From positions 1-8,101 of the forward strand of contig JAKFXM010000044.1 of the NCBI GenBank assembly GCA_021731385.1: a stretch of DNA of 8,101 nt, read 5' to 3'. The stretch comes from Methanobacteriota archaeon (lineage in GTDB: Archaea > Altiarchaeota > Altiarchaeia > IMC4 > QMZM01). Shown here piece after piece: positions 1-6,991 of this stretch (the first letter of the stretch is position 1; each line of letters starts with the position of its first letter). A model generated the notes under the pieces. It searched no databases. It had not been told where the DNA came from and was given only the letters and a program-made list of their open reading frames with translations. The position numbers were made by a program, and so were the translations under genes.

Positions 1-411
1 AATTTGAATAGACTGGGGAGTGCTGACGGAAGAAATTTGTCCTATCTAAAACTAAATAAAGGACAGATTGAAGTCGAAACTACTACTGTAGACAAATTTT
101 TGGAAGACAAATCACCAATAAATTTCTTACGAATGGACATTGAGGGATATGAACTAATGGCTTTGAAAGGCATGAAAAGAACATTAGAAAAAGCTGAAAG
201 TCCATTTAAACTATTTTTTGAGGTGCATCCCTTTTTTTATAATAATCCAAAACAGACAATAAGGAAAATATTTAATGATTTAGATAAACACGGTTTCAAA
301 TTGAAAGTTATCGTGGACAGATATACACTCGTTAGGAATGTCTCCCTTAAAGATGCACCAAACGTAATCTGTGAACGTAGATGGGCTCCTAGCGTTCTAT
401 TCGAAAAGTGA
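1..411 (+). CDS. FkbM-family methyltransferase, C-terminal part (runs off left edge)
   Basis: The frame is open from the first base, so the true start lies outside the window; the TTG at position 4 need not be a start. About 136 residues remain. The family signature MDIEGYE (residues 44-50 counted from that TTG) is the conserved acidic/Gly motif of the Methyltransf_21 (FkbM) C-terminal half. It follows TTTVDKFLED, a strand-helix stretch typical of the family, and precedes FFEVHP. FkbM enzymes are SAM-dependent O-methyltransferases and in glycan loci are usually assigned to sugar O-methylation. The SAM-binding glycine motif should lie upstream, outside the window. The gene converges on the minus-strand GT4 gene with 8 bp between stop codons. 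The family call is secure; the substrate is unknown. Confidence 0.85.
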   Translation, partial: NLNRLGSADGRNLSYLKLNKGQIEVETTTVDKFLEDKSPINFLRMDIEGYELMALKGMKRTLEKAESPFKLFFEVHPFFYNNPKQTIRKIFNDLDKHGFKLKVIVDRYTLVRNVSLKDAPNVICERRWAPSVLFEK

Positions 412-419
412 TTAACTAC

Positions 420-1589
420 CTATCGTATTGTGTAGTACATATCCAATACTTCATTTGCAGATTTTTCCCAGGAATATTCTAAGCTGGCTTTCTTTGCATT
501 TGAGGATAATTTTTTTGATAATGCGTTGTCATCAAGTAATCTTAATATTGCATCTGAAATTTCGGCAGAAGATTTTTCTTTTATCAATAGTGCGTTAACC
601 CTATCTTTTAACAATGTTTTATGTGCCGGAATGTCGGTAGCAATAATCGGTTTTCCAGCAGCAAAATAGGACATAAACTTGAGAGGTCGCTGGGTATCAG
701 TCAGAGGTGTACTAATTCTTGGAGCAATTAAAATATCCGCAGATGTCAAATAGTCAGGGACTCTGTCAAATGCTACCTGTCCCGTGAAAATGACAGAATC
801 TAAAAGTTTCATCTTCTTGGCCATCTTTTCATATTCCTCACTAGGAAAACCAATGATAATACATTTCACGTCATTCCTACTTTTTTTAATCTCTTTTAAT
901 GCTTCAAGTAGATAGCCAATGCCCTGATAATTTTTTAAATTTCCGCTATACACAACGACTTTGTCTTCGGATGAAAATCCATACCTTTTCCTAACGGACT
1001 CGTTATTTCCATATTGTGACAAATCAACACCGTCAGGCACAAATTTTACTTTTTCGGCGCTTATGCCATATCCCATGAGCAAATCCCTAGTCACAGGAGA
1101 AGACGTTGTTACGCAATCAGATCCTCTTGCGATATACTTCTCAGTAAATTTTAAAATTTTTTGAAGAAGTATGTTCCTACTGACAATGTCATAGGTTACC
1201 ATCTCAGCGAATAGAGAGCTATGAACATCAAACACCAAGGGAATATCCCGGAATTTCTTTAGCAGTATGCCAATAAGGGCGCCCTCAAAATGAGCGCCAA
1301 ATATAAAATCAAACTTATCATCTCTGAAAACCTGAAAAACTTTTTTCAGCAAAATTAAATCAATAAATGGCTTGCCTAGGGAAGGACCGGCAGATATTTT
1401 TTTGTATATCGGGATATATGGGATTCTCTTGATGATAACGTTTTTCAAATTAACATCTCTGCCTAAGTGATACGTGCATATGGTTACGTTATGCTCCAGT
1501 TCAGAAAAACCCTTGCAGAATCCCAAAATTCTTAATGGAGTTCCCCTGTCAACTACAAACGGACACGGTGCGATTATGCCTATGTTCAT
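420..1589 (-). CDS. Glycosyltransferase family 4 (GT-B fold)
   Basis: This 389-residue cytosolic enzyme has the length and two-domain layout of GT4 retaining glycosyltransferases. The N-terminal acceptor domain (about 1-180) opens with a beta strand and a basic loop (MNIGIIAPCP, then DRGTPLR). The linker carries FVPDGVDL (183-190), the usual GT4 boundary motif. The C-terminal nucleotide-sugar domain shows VVVYSGNL (211-218), SADILIAPR (283-291) and AAGKPIIATDIP (310-321). The family's EX7E pair is not kept: the position where EYMA-type members have Glu is Ser307 (MSYFAAGKP), and eight residues before it is a Thr. The enzyme probably adds one sugar to a lipid-linked oligosaccharide; donor and acceptor cannot be read. 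It lies 35 bp downstream of the GT2 gene on the same strand, so the two are probably co-transcribed. No clear Shine-Dalgarno precedes the ATG. Confidence 0.9.
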   Translation of the reverse strand: MNIGIIAPCPFVVDRGTPLRILGFCKGFSELEHNVTICTYHLGRDVNLKNVIIKRIPYIPIYKKISAGPSLGKPFIDLILLKKVFQVFRDDKFDFIFGAHFEGALIGILLKKFRDIPLVFDVHSSLFAEMVTYDIVSRNILLQKILKFTEKYIARGSDCVTTSSPVTRDLLMGYGISAEKVKFVPDGVDLSQYGNNESVRKRYGFSSEDKVVVYSGNLKNYQGIGYLLEALKEIKKSRNDVKCIIIGFPSEEYEKMAKKMKLLDSVIFTGQVAFDRVPDYLTSADILIAPRISTPLTDTQRPLKFMSYFAAGKPIIATDIPAHKTLLKDRVNALLIKEKSSAEISDAILRLLDDNALSKKLSSNAKKASLEYSWEKSANEVLDMYYTIR

Positions 1590-1624
1590 GTTTCTAAATT
1601 CTAGAATTTTGATTTACAACTGCA

Positions 1625-2566
1625 TCAATCGTTGTTTAATTTTTCAATAGAGTAATCCATACCCCTTTTTGAGTAGTACAATTTTATTAGTATGTCTGCA
1701 ATCAATCCGGTGCTTATGAATTGAATGCCAACAAGTACCAGAACCATAGCCAACAATAACGCCGGTTTATTGGCAAGTGAAACATTGAAGAATATCTTTT
1801 GTAAAGCCAAATAGAAACCCAGCAGGGCTCCAATTGCACTTAACAATATCCCTAAACCGCCAAACAAGTGTATTGGTCTTGTTGAGTACTTTTGCCAGAA
1901 CACAACAACTAGTAAGTCCAAAAACCCCTTCATTATCCTCCAAATACCGTATTTACTCTTTCCAAATTTTCTTGGCAGGTGTTTGACCTCTATCTCAGAC
2001 AATCTGAAACCCTTCCATGCGACTATTGCCGGGATATAACGGTGCATTTCACCATAGAGTTCTAAATCCGTCAAAACCTCTTTTTTATATGCCTTCAGAG
2101 TACAGCCAAAATCATGTATGTTAACCCCCGTCAGTTTTCTCGTCAGAAAATTCGAAATCTTTGATGGAATTTTTTTTCCTAAGAATGGGTCTTTTCTTCC
2201 TTTTCGCCATCCGGAAACGACATCATACCCCTCGCTGATTTTTTCCAAAAGACAAGGAATGTCATTTGGGTCATTCTGCAAGTCCGCATCCATAGTTATA
2301 ACTACCTCTCCTTTCGCCTTTTCAAAACCTGCAGATATTGCAGCAGTCTGCCCGAAATTTTTCCTAAATTTTATTATCTTGACATTTTTATCCTCATTAT
2401 GAATTTTTTCAAGAATTTCAAAACTTCTATCATTAGAGCCATCATCTACAAAGATTATTTCATAGTCTTTCTTTAATTCTTCAAGAATTTTATTTAATTC
2501 TGAATATAAGATTTGAATATTCTCCTCTTCGTTAAATATAGGAATTACAATTGAAATTTCAGTCAT
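1625..2566 (-). CDS. GT2 glycosyltransferase with two C-terminal membrane helices (ArnC/GtrB/DPM1-like)
   Basis: This 313-residue GT-A enzyme has the SIVIPIFNEEENI opening, the nucleotide-binding VDDGS (40-44), KNFGQTAAISAGFEKAKGE (69-87) and the metal-binding DXD as MDADLQNDP (92-100). The acceptor-side motifs are HRYIPA (175-180) and RKFGKSKYG (199-207). Two hydrophobic spans follow at about 232-260 and 268-297. This architecture matches polyprenyl-phosphate glycosyltransferases of the ArnC/GtrB/DPM1 type, which transfer a sugar from a nucleotide donor to dolichyl or undecaprenyl phosphate at the inner face of the membrane. It is first in the leftward unit with the GT4 gene. No Shine-Dalgarno is visible before the ATG; a TATA-like box lies about 50 bp upstream. 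All catalytic motifs are present and the length is normal. The exact sugar is unknown. Confidence 0.92.
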   Translation of the reverse strand: MTEISIVIPIFNEEENIQILYSELNKILEELKKDYEIIFVDDGSNDRSFEILEKIHNEDKNVKIIKFRKNFGQTAAISAGFEKAKGEVVITMDADLQNDPNDIPCLLEKISEGYDVVSGWRKGRKDPFLGKKIPSKISNFLTRKLTGVNIHDFGCTLKAYKKEVLTDLELYGEMHRYIPAIVAWKGFRLSEIEVKHLPRKFGKSKYGIWRIMKGFLDLLVVVFWQKYSTRPIHLFGGLGILLSAIGALLGFYLALQKIFFNVSLANKPALLLAMVLVLVGIQFISTGLIADILIKLYYSKRGMDYSIEKLNND

Positions 2567-2613
2567 CTTAGAATTAATATCTCTGTTTTGCCAATAATAA
2601 AAGATATGACAAA

Positions 2614-2623
2614 TTATACTAAA
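2614..2623 (-). promoter_or_regulatory. Possible archaeal TATA box for the GT2-GT4 unit
   Basis: On the minus strand this reads TTTAGTATAA, resembling an archaeal TATA box. Transcription would start about 25 bp downstream, near 2590, giving a leader of roughly 24 nt before the GT2 ATG. The region is AT-rich throughout, so chance matches are likely. This is inference only. Confidence 0.3.
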
Positions 2624-2647
2624 AAGGCAATATATGGTGTTACTACT

Positions 2648-2671
2648 TTGTTGAATAATTCAATTCAACAA
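2648..2671. repeat. Perfect 9-bp inverted repeat at the left end of the IS5-like element
   Basis: TTGTTGAAT and its exact complement ATTCAACAA are separated by a 6-base loop. The left arm is the terminal inverted repeat of the IS. The right arm is the same terminus in the opposite orientation, 14 bp inside. It could be a subterminal transposase-binding palindrome or the relic of another end. Confidence 0.7.
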
Positions 2672-2712
2672 TAACTATTTGATTCTACGGATTAATATTC
2701 CTATTGACTATT

Positions 2713-3599
2713 TTACAGACTCAAAAGCATGTTGTAGAACATAAACTTTCTTCTCACCTCAGTTATAGCACCTTCAACGCTTGTTGCCCTTACAGTCTCG
2801 CCAAAACATCTCTTTATTGCTGAGAAGAAACCCTCTGCAGACCACCTCTTGCCGTAGTTATGCTTCTTTTTCCATTTCTCATAACCGAGCCTCTGAAACT
2901 CCCTGACTGCAAATGCACGATCCGATAATCCTCTCCCTGATGTATTTTTCCTTATCTTTATCCCAGGCATACAAATCCCCCTCACAGATAAAAACTTAAA
3001 GTTATCCCTGTTGTCATAAGCTCCGTCTGCAAGTACGTCCTTCAGTTCTAGGTCGTCAAGCAAAGGCTTAAACATTTCACAGTCGGCAGTTTTCTCATCA
3101 GTAACCTCTAATGCAACCAAGTCCTTAGTTTTGACATCAACTGCTATATGCACCTTTATCCAGCCCTTTCTTTGCTTATCCTTCCAGTTCTTACTCAGCC
3201 ATTCGCTCCTATTTGTGACTTTTATGCCTGTGCTGTCAAGTGCAACAACTATTGGCTTGTCACTATGTTTTGGAAAGTCTAACCTCACGGAGGGTATTCT
3301 GTGCCATAGGGTCGTGTAATCTGCAGCCTTCAGGTTGGGTATGTAGACCTCAAGCCCCTGTAGAACGCCTTTAAGCTGGCGATAAGGTAGATTGAAGAAT
3401 GTATATATCAGAGCGGAAAACTGTACGAAACAAGGGGATACTCAAATGGTCTTCCCCTTTTCTTCCTGTTCATTTTGGCTAGTTCCTTACTCCATGACCT
3501 AAGAGCCCAAAACCCAGGTAGAACTCACCCCCCCCTAACAAGTTGTTCGTTATATATTGTCCAGTTTCTATTATTTTTAGTAGCTGTATTGGTTTCCAT
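2713..3599 (-). pseudogene. IS5-family transposase, broken by three frameshifts
   Basis: The intact part is the C-terminal 2/3 (2713 to about 3430), readable as 191 residues from a GTG at 3288 and open further upstream. It has the DDE catalytic core: VVALDSTG (first Asp), VLADGAYDNRD (second Asp) and SAEGFFSAIKRCFGE (Glu). The N-terminus can be rebuilt from an ATG at 3599. METNTATKNN...YNEQLVR reads to a run of eight C (3528-3535), where removing one base restores GEFYLGFGLLG. A missing base near 3496-3500 then leads into SWSKELAKMNRKKRGRPFEYP, and another near 3431-3437 leads into FVQFSALIYTFFNLPYRQLKG. With these three corrections the gene is exactly 296 codons including the stop. The catalytic residues survive, but the N-terminal part is out of frame, so it is probably inactive unless some shifts are sequencing errors. 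Confidence 0.85.
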
Positions 3600-3631
3600 A
3601 ATATGGCTATTTCTTCTCGATGTAGAAATAC

Positions 3632-3653
3632 TTTACGATTTATTTACGATTTA
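3632..3653. repeat. Two tandem copies of an 11-bp repeat inside the right IS5 end
   Basis: TTTACGATTTA occurs twice in perfect tandem, directly inside the right terminal repeat. It may be a transposase-binding site. Its TTTATTTA core (3639-3646) also resembles a TATA box pointing toward the flippase gene. Confidence 0.75.
3639..3646 (+). promoter_or_regulatory. Possible TATA box supplied by the IS end for the flippase gene
   Basis: TTTATTTA lies about 31 bp before the flippase ATG at 3674. Archaeal transcription starts about 25 bp after the box, which would give a nearly leaderless mRNA. This fits the absence of a Shine-Dalgarno before that ATG. It is inferred from spacing and composition only, in an AT-rich region. 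Confidence 0.35.
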
Positions 3654-3673
3654 TTCAACACAGCATTAATAAA

Positions 3674-5161
3674 ATGTCAAACTACACAGGAAGAGCTGTT
3701 CGGGGGGCAGGAATAGTCTTTGTTATGATGGTTCTCTCCTATTTCCTGGGATATGTCTTCAGGGTAATTATTGCAAGGGAGCTTGGAGTAGCATCTTATG
3801 GCTTAGTCTATGCCATTATAGCATTATTCGGGTTTTTTAGCCTCTTCATGAGTCTTGGTCTTGAATCTGCCCTAGTTAAATACATAGCAGAATTCAAAGC
3901 TGAAAATAAACCAGAAAAAATAAAAGGCTCCATAATCATTGTCCTGTTCTCAAAGCTTCTGCTCTCAGCCATTGTCTGTGGGGTATTAATTCTCTTTTCT
4001 GATCTAATTGCCTCAGAATATTTCAAGACTCCCGAGGCATCGATACTCATAAAAATCTACGGGGTAGGGATACTATTCTCTGCAATAATCACGACCATGA
4101 AGGCTTCTTTTCAGGGATTTCAGTCAATGAAATATTTCTCAACAATAGATTTTACTAAATCCATTATTGTTCTATGCATTACAATTTTCTTATTACTTAT
4201 TGGATTTAAAGAATTAGCCCCTATCCTCGGATTTGCAATAGCTTGGATAGTATTTCTCCCCTTGATCTACCTCCATCTACTGATAAGAAAGGTATTTCCC
4301 GAATTTCTAAGGATAAAGGCGGAATTAACCAGGTCCCTAGCTAAAAAATTATTCAGATTTGGAATTCCCATAATCTTCGTTGGTTTGGCTGGTATGATCT
4401 TTGGTTATACAGATACGGTAATGCTGACCTACTTTAGGTCCCTGAATGAGGTAGGTCTCTATAATGCAGCACTTCCTACCATGAAGCTTATAGGTGTGAT
4501 GGGGGTTGCCATAATCTCCGTTCTCTTTCCAATGTCCTCTGAACTATGGGTAAAGAAAAGAAAAGATCAGCTAAGCAAGGGCTTGGGCATACTCTATAAG
4601 TATGTCCTAATCCTAATTTTCCCAATCGCCCTTCTAATGTTTCTATTCCCGGAGATAATCCTGGGAATTCTCTTCGGTGGAGAATTCAGACAGGCAGGAA
4701 ATGTCCTTAGAATTCTTGCAGTAGGATACTTCATTAATACACTTTCCGGGGTTAATACCACTGTTCTCTCAGGTATTGGTAAACCAAAAGAGGTGAGCAA
4801 GATAATGCTCTCCGGGGCTGCCTTAAATCTGGTCCTGAATCTAATCCTGATCCCGGGATATGGAATGGAGGGGGCAGCCATCTCTACTCTAATTGCTTCT
4901 ATCTTGGTTTTTATCCTCTCCTTGGAACTGAGGAGATATATCTCATTTACCCTTCCCTGGCGGGATTTCCTGATTATAGTTTCGTCAGGAATTCTGATTA
5001 CAGGGCTGGCGTATCTCATAAAAAGTCTAGAATTTATAGGCGTATGGGAAAAATTGGCAATTACTGTGTTGGCTGGAAGCATTCTCTACCTCTCCATTTT
5101 ATCCCTGTCAAAAACCCTAACATTTGCCGATATAAAGGAAATAATAAAAAGGGTTAGGTGA
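3674..5161 (+). CDS. Wzx-like oligosaccharide flippase (MOP superfamily)
   Basis: This 495-residue integral membrane protein has about 12-14 hydrophobic segments spread along its length, the size and layout of RfbX/Wzx-type flippases (polysaccharide biosynthesis protein family). Family landmarks include RELGVASYGLVYAI near 35-48, a membrane-embedded TDTVMLTYF (246-254), VLFPMSSELW (283-292) and the diagnostic LNLVLNLILIPGYGMEGAA (384-402). The protein would flip a lipid-linked oligosaccharide, made by the neighbouring glycosyltransferases, across the cytoplasmic membrane. The reading frame is intact. The ATG is 13 bp from the end of the IS5-like element and has no Shine-Dalgarno, so its native promoter has probably been replaced or displaced. 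The gene now stands alone between two insertion sequences. The family call is firm; the cargo is unknown. Confidence 0.93.
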   Translation: MSNYTGRAVRGAGIVFVMMVLSYFLGYVFRVIIARELGVASYGLVYAIIALFGFFSLFMSLGLESALVKYIAEFKAENKPEKIKGSIIIVLFSKLLLSAIVCGVLILFSDLIASEYFKTPEASILIKIYGVGILFSAIITTMKASFQGFQSMKYFSTIDFTKSIIVLCITIFLLLIGFKELAPILGFAIAWIVFLPLIYLHLLIRKVFPEFLRIKAELTRSLAKKLFRFGIPIIFVGLAGMIFGYTDTVMLTYFRSLNEVGLYNAALPTMKLIGVMGVAIISVLFPMSSELWVKKRKDQLSKGLGILYKYVLILIFPIALLMFLFPEIILGILFGGEFRQAGNVLRILAVGYFINTLSGVNTTVLSGIGKPKEVSKIMLSGAALNLVLNLILIPGYGMEGAAISTLIASILVFILSLELRRYISFTLPWRDFLIIVSSGILITGLAYLIKSLEFIGVWEKLAITVLAGSILYLSILSLSKTLTFADIKEIIKRVR

Positions 5162-5267
5162 TTCAGGCTTTGGGACAAAAAGGTGAGGGGTTTTTAGGAG
5201 TGTAAAAGTATACCTCACAAAGTGGAACAAAACCCATTATCTTTCCATTTAATGCTTCGTTCTTTTC
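5162..5267. other. Intergenic stretch between flippase and second IS
   Basis: No gene is visible in this 106 bp. GGGG followed by five T at 5187-5195 could act as an oligo-T terminator for the flippase transcript. GTGAGG (5183-5188) and CCTCAC (5213-5218) form a weak 6-bp inverted repeat with a long loop. Neither is convincing. Confidence 0.3.
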
Positions 5268-5365
5268 AACTTAACTTCGCCACTTGACCTATTTCTCACT
5301 AACCAAGTGCCGTAGACTAATTTGCCACTTAGGGTTTTACCACCGCAAATCCAGGCTTTTGTCCG

Positions 5366-5388
5366 AATCAGAGCCGAAGGCTCTGATT
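5366..5388. repeat. 10-bp perfect hairpin, GAA loop
   Basis: Arms AATCAGAGCC and GGCTCTGATT are separated by GAA. GTCC (5361-5364) and GGAC (5389-5392) lengthen the stem with one bulged G. The GTC of the outer arm belongs to the flanking target sequence. Confidence 0.85.
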
Positions 5389-5394
5389 GGACAC

Positions 5395-5419
5395 AAAAAT
5401 TTTGCTATGCAAAATTTTT
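5395..5419. repeat. 11-bp perfect hairpin, TAT loop
   Basis: Arms AAAAATTTTGC and GCAAAATTTTT are separated by TAT. The loop supplies the premature TAG that ends the transposase frame on the minus strand. Confidence 0.85.
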
Positions 5420-6890
5420 CTTGTCATGAAATCTATAGACAAAATCGCCAAAAATACGCGAAATCTGTGGTGAAATGTTGCTCAAAACTGTAAACTTGAA
5501 TGCATTTTTCGGGTAAACTATTGTAAGTGTCAAATTTATCAGAAACTTTTTGAGTAACCTGACATTTTTCAATGCTGAGTTTTTGCCTGTAGTTAGTGTT
5601 TTTGCGTTTCCCATAGATTGCTCTTTACTCTCAGTTAGTGTCAAATTTATCAGGAAGTTTGCGAGGAAAGACACGAAGAAGATGCCGAGGATAGCCCACT
5701 TACTCCAGTGTCCACTGGTCTAAGTTCTATACCCTCCTTCAATGCCCTGATGAACTTCTCTGCTTTGTCCCTTTCCTTGTATAACCTCAGGATTTTCTCT
5801 GGGTCATCATCTACAGAGCTTTCCAGAATAAAGAACCCTTCAAGCCCACTTATGTAAGGGTTATCCATCTTGTAGAGGGTTTTCTGGACATGCGGGATAA
5901 GTTCTATCCACCCCTTGTCCGAAGGTACCCGTTCTACCTTCCTTTTCTTTAGCAGCGCATTTCCTTTCTTCTTCTGCTTTTCAAATCTCTTCTCTTTGCT
6001 CTTTATATGGGTCCTATAAAGCTCTGGGCAGAAAAATATGTAAAGTGTTTCATTTCCCTCCATCCTCTTTACATACGAATAATGCCTCTCATTCAACTCA
6101 AAGTGCTTTACATCACCCTCATCCAGGGCTTTCATGAAATATTGCAGATTTTTTCTGTATCTCCCAACCTTCTTTGCTCTAAAGGTAAGGTAATTGTATC
6201 TGAGCCCACTTATCTTCTCCTTGTTTTCTTTTGTATTTGCACCAGCATCGAAGATAAGGAGAGAGTCTGGAGGTATTACCCTTGGAATGATCTTCAACAT
6301 CCCCCTCATGTGCTTTTTGTCCTGAACATTCCCCTTCTGGATTGTCAGGGCAGTAGGGATCGTGTTAATTCCTGTTGCTATTCCAAAATTTATCTGGGGC
6401 TTATCAGGTCTATGATCCCTTGAATATCCATGCTCTGCTAACCCTGCCTTGCTTCCCTCAAGATATGTTGATGAAAAGTCAATAACCTGCTTTGAATCAA
6501 CAAGTTTGTGTTCCTCTATCAGCTTTTGGTATCTCTCCAGTAAAATCGGAAAATGCCTTCCGATCCTCTCAGGTGTTCTATAGAGACTCCTCTCAGCAGG
6601 CATCTCCTTCATTCCAAAATATGGGGCAAGTTCTTGTGGATATGTTTGCAGTATCTGATTGATGGATACTGAGTGTGCTACCTTGTTATAAACAAGAAGC
6701 TTCACGCATCCAGAGAAGTCCTTTGCTCTTCCACCAATGCCAGAAAACAGCTTAGAGAAAACATCAAACCCTTTTTCAACTTTGTCGATCAATATAATAC
6801 CACCTAAGGGGATACTTGTGTTTTTCATAGAAGGGATATTGAAGGGAAACTCAAATATTCCTTTCCCATTAGGCATTATGTGGCGAAGTT

Positions 6891-6928
6891 AAGTTATTAG
6901 CAATGAAACCCTTCATGCTAATTAACTT
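6891..6928. repeat. Long imperfect hairpin spanning the right edge of the second IS
   Basis: The left arm (6891-6907) begins AAGTTATTAGC, and the right arm (6912-6928) is its near-complement ending GCTAATTAACTT, with an ACCC loop and two single-base bulges. The first five bases of the left arm are the end of the IS terminal repeat; the rest is outside it. Two smaller inverted repeats follow: GTTCC/GGAAC (6933-6947) and TGATAA/TTATCA (6951-6970). Confidence 0.65.
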
Positions 6929-6991
6929 TATGGTTCCTGTTCGGAACTACTGATAAAATAAAACTTATCAATCCCGAGAAGAATAAAGGTT

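Larger units (their letters stand above)
2649..3660 (-). mobile_element. Degenerate IS5-like insertion sequence, 1012 bp
   Basis: The ends are TGTTGAATAATTC (2649-2661, plus strand) and TGTTGAATAAATC (complement of 3648-3660), a 13-bp terminal inverted repeat with one mismatch. They enclose a single leftward transposase gene that fills most of the element, and the size is normal for the IS5 group. No target-site duplication is visible: the bases just outside are CTT on the left and CAG on the right. Three frameshifts in the transposase make it non-autonomous. It lies in the divergent gap between the GT2 gene and the flippase. Confidence 0.8.
5359..5425. mobile_element. 57-bp double-hairpin insertion flanked by a 5-bp direct repeat
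   Basis: TTGTC at 5359-5363 is repeated at 5421-5425, and the 57 bp between them interrupt the last codons of the IS4/IS1634-like transposase. The insert holds two perfect palindromes. AATCAGAGCC / GGCTCTGATT (5366-5375 and 5379-5388) has a GAA loop, extended outward by GTCC/GGAC with one unpaired G. AAAAATTTTGC / GCAAAATTTTT (5395-5405 and 5409-5419) has a TAT loop. Removing 62 bp restores a normal end of the protein. It looks like a MITE- or REP-like palindromic element; I cannot name a family. Confidence 0.75.
5337..6876 (-). pseudogene. IS4/IS1634-type DDE transposase, frameshifted and interrupted near its C-terminus
   Basis: The main open part (5650-6876, 408 residues) begins at an ATG just inside the IS end and carries the catalytic residues: Asp in VIDFSSTYLEG (D133), Asp in LLIFDAGANTKEN (D210), and the IS4-type Y(2)R(3)E(6)K signature with Y366, R369, E373 and K380. 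After ELRPV the frame is lost at about 5711-5713; adding one base restores RHWSKWAILGIFFVSFLANF and continues into the frame that runs down to 5405. That frame stops at a TAG inside a 57-bp insertion. Removing the insertion and one 5-bp repeat joins FHDK to SLDLRW and a TAA at 5337-5339. With both corrections the gene is exactly 493 codons including the stop, which supports the reconstruction. The product would cut and paste the element; as it stands it is probably inactive. Confidence 0.88.
5268..6895 (-). mobile_element. IS4/IS1634-like insertion sequence, 1628 bp, inactive
   Basis: Both ends read AACTTAACTTCGCCAC inward (5268-5283 on the plus strand, complement of 6880-6895), a perfect 16-bp terminal inverted repeat. 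One leftward transposase gene starts 19 bp inside the right end and originally ended about 54 bp inside the 16-bp left repeat. I find no clear target duplication: the left outside is CTTTTC and the right outside is ATTAGC. The identical ends suggest fairly recent arrival, yet the transposase has a frameshift and a nested 57-bp insertion. Confidence 0.85.

Noticed and set aside
961..1164. 67-codon plus-strand open frame
   Set aside because: It lies wholly inside the well-supported GT4 gene on the other strand and has no recognisable protein features.
2118..2402. 94-codon plus-strand open frame
   Set aside because: Antisense shadow of the GT2 gene; the composition follows that gene's codons.
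3475..3669. 64-codon plus-strand open frame with a hydrophobic middle
   Set aside because: It is antisense to the reconstructed N-terminus of the IS5-like transposase and ends within the intergenic gap; the transposase explains the sequence better.
4594..5082. 162-codon minus-strand open frame
   Set aside because: Antisense of the flippase; arginine/isoleucine-rich low-information sequence with no family features.
5527..5660. Near-identical stretches encoding FLINLTLT twice in the transposase C-terminus, suggesting an internal duplication
   Set aside because: The reconstructed gene is a normal length with both present, and both positions fit conserved helices of the family; the similarity is probably coincidental.
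6007..6423. 138-codon plus-strand open frame
   Set aside because: Antisense of the IS4/IS1634-like transposase, whose catalytic motifs are clear.
5268..6895. Target-site duplication for the second IS
   Set aside because: The outer flanks were compared directly (CTTTTC against ATTAGC and several shifted registers) and no repeat of 3 bp or more was found at matching positions.
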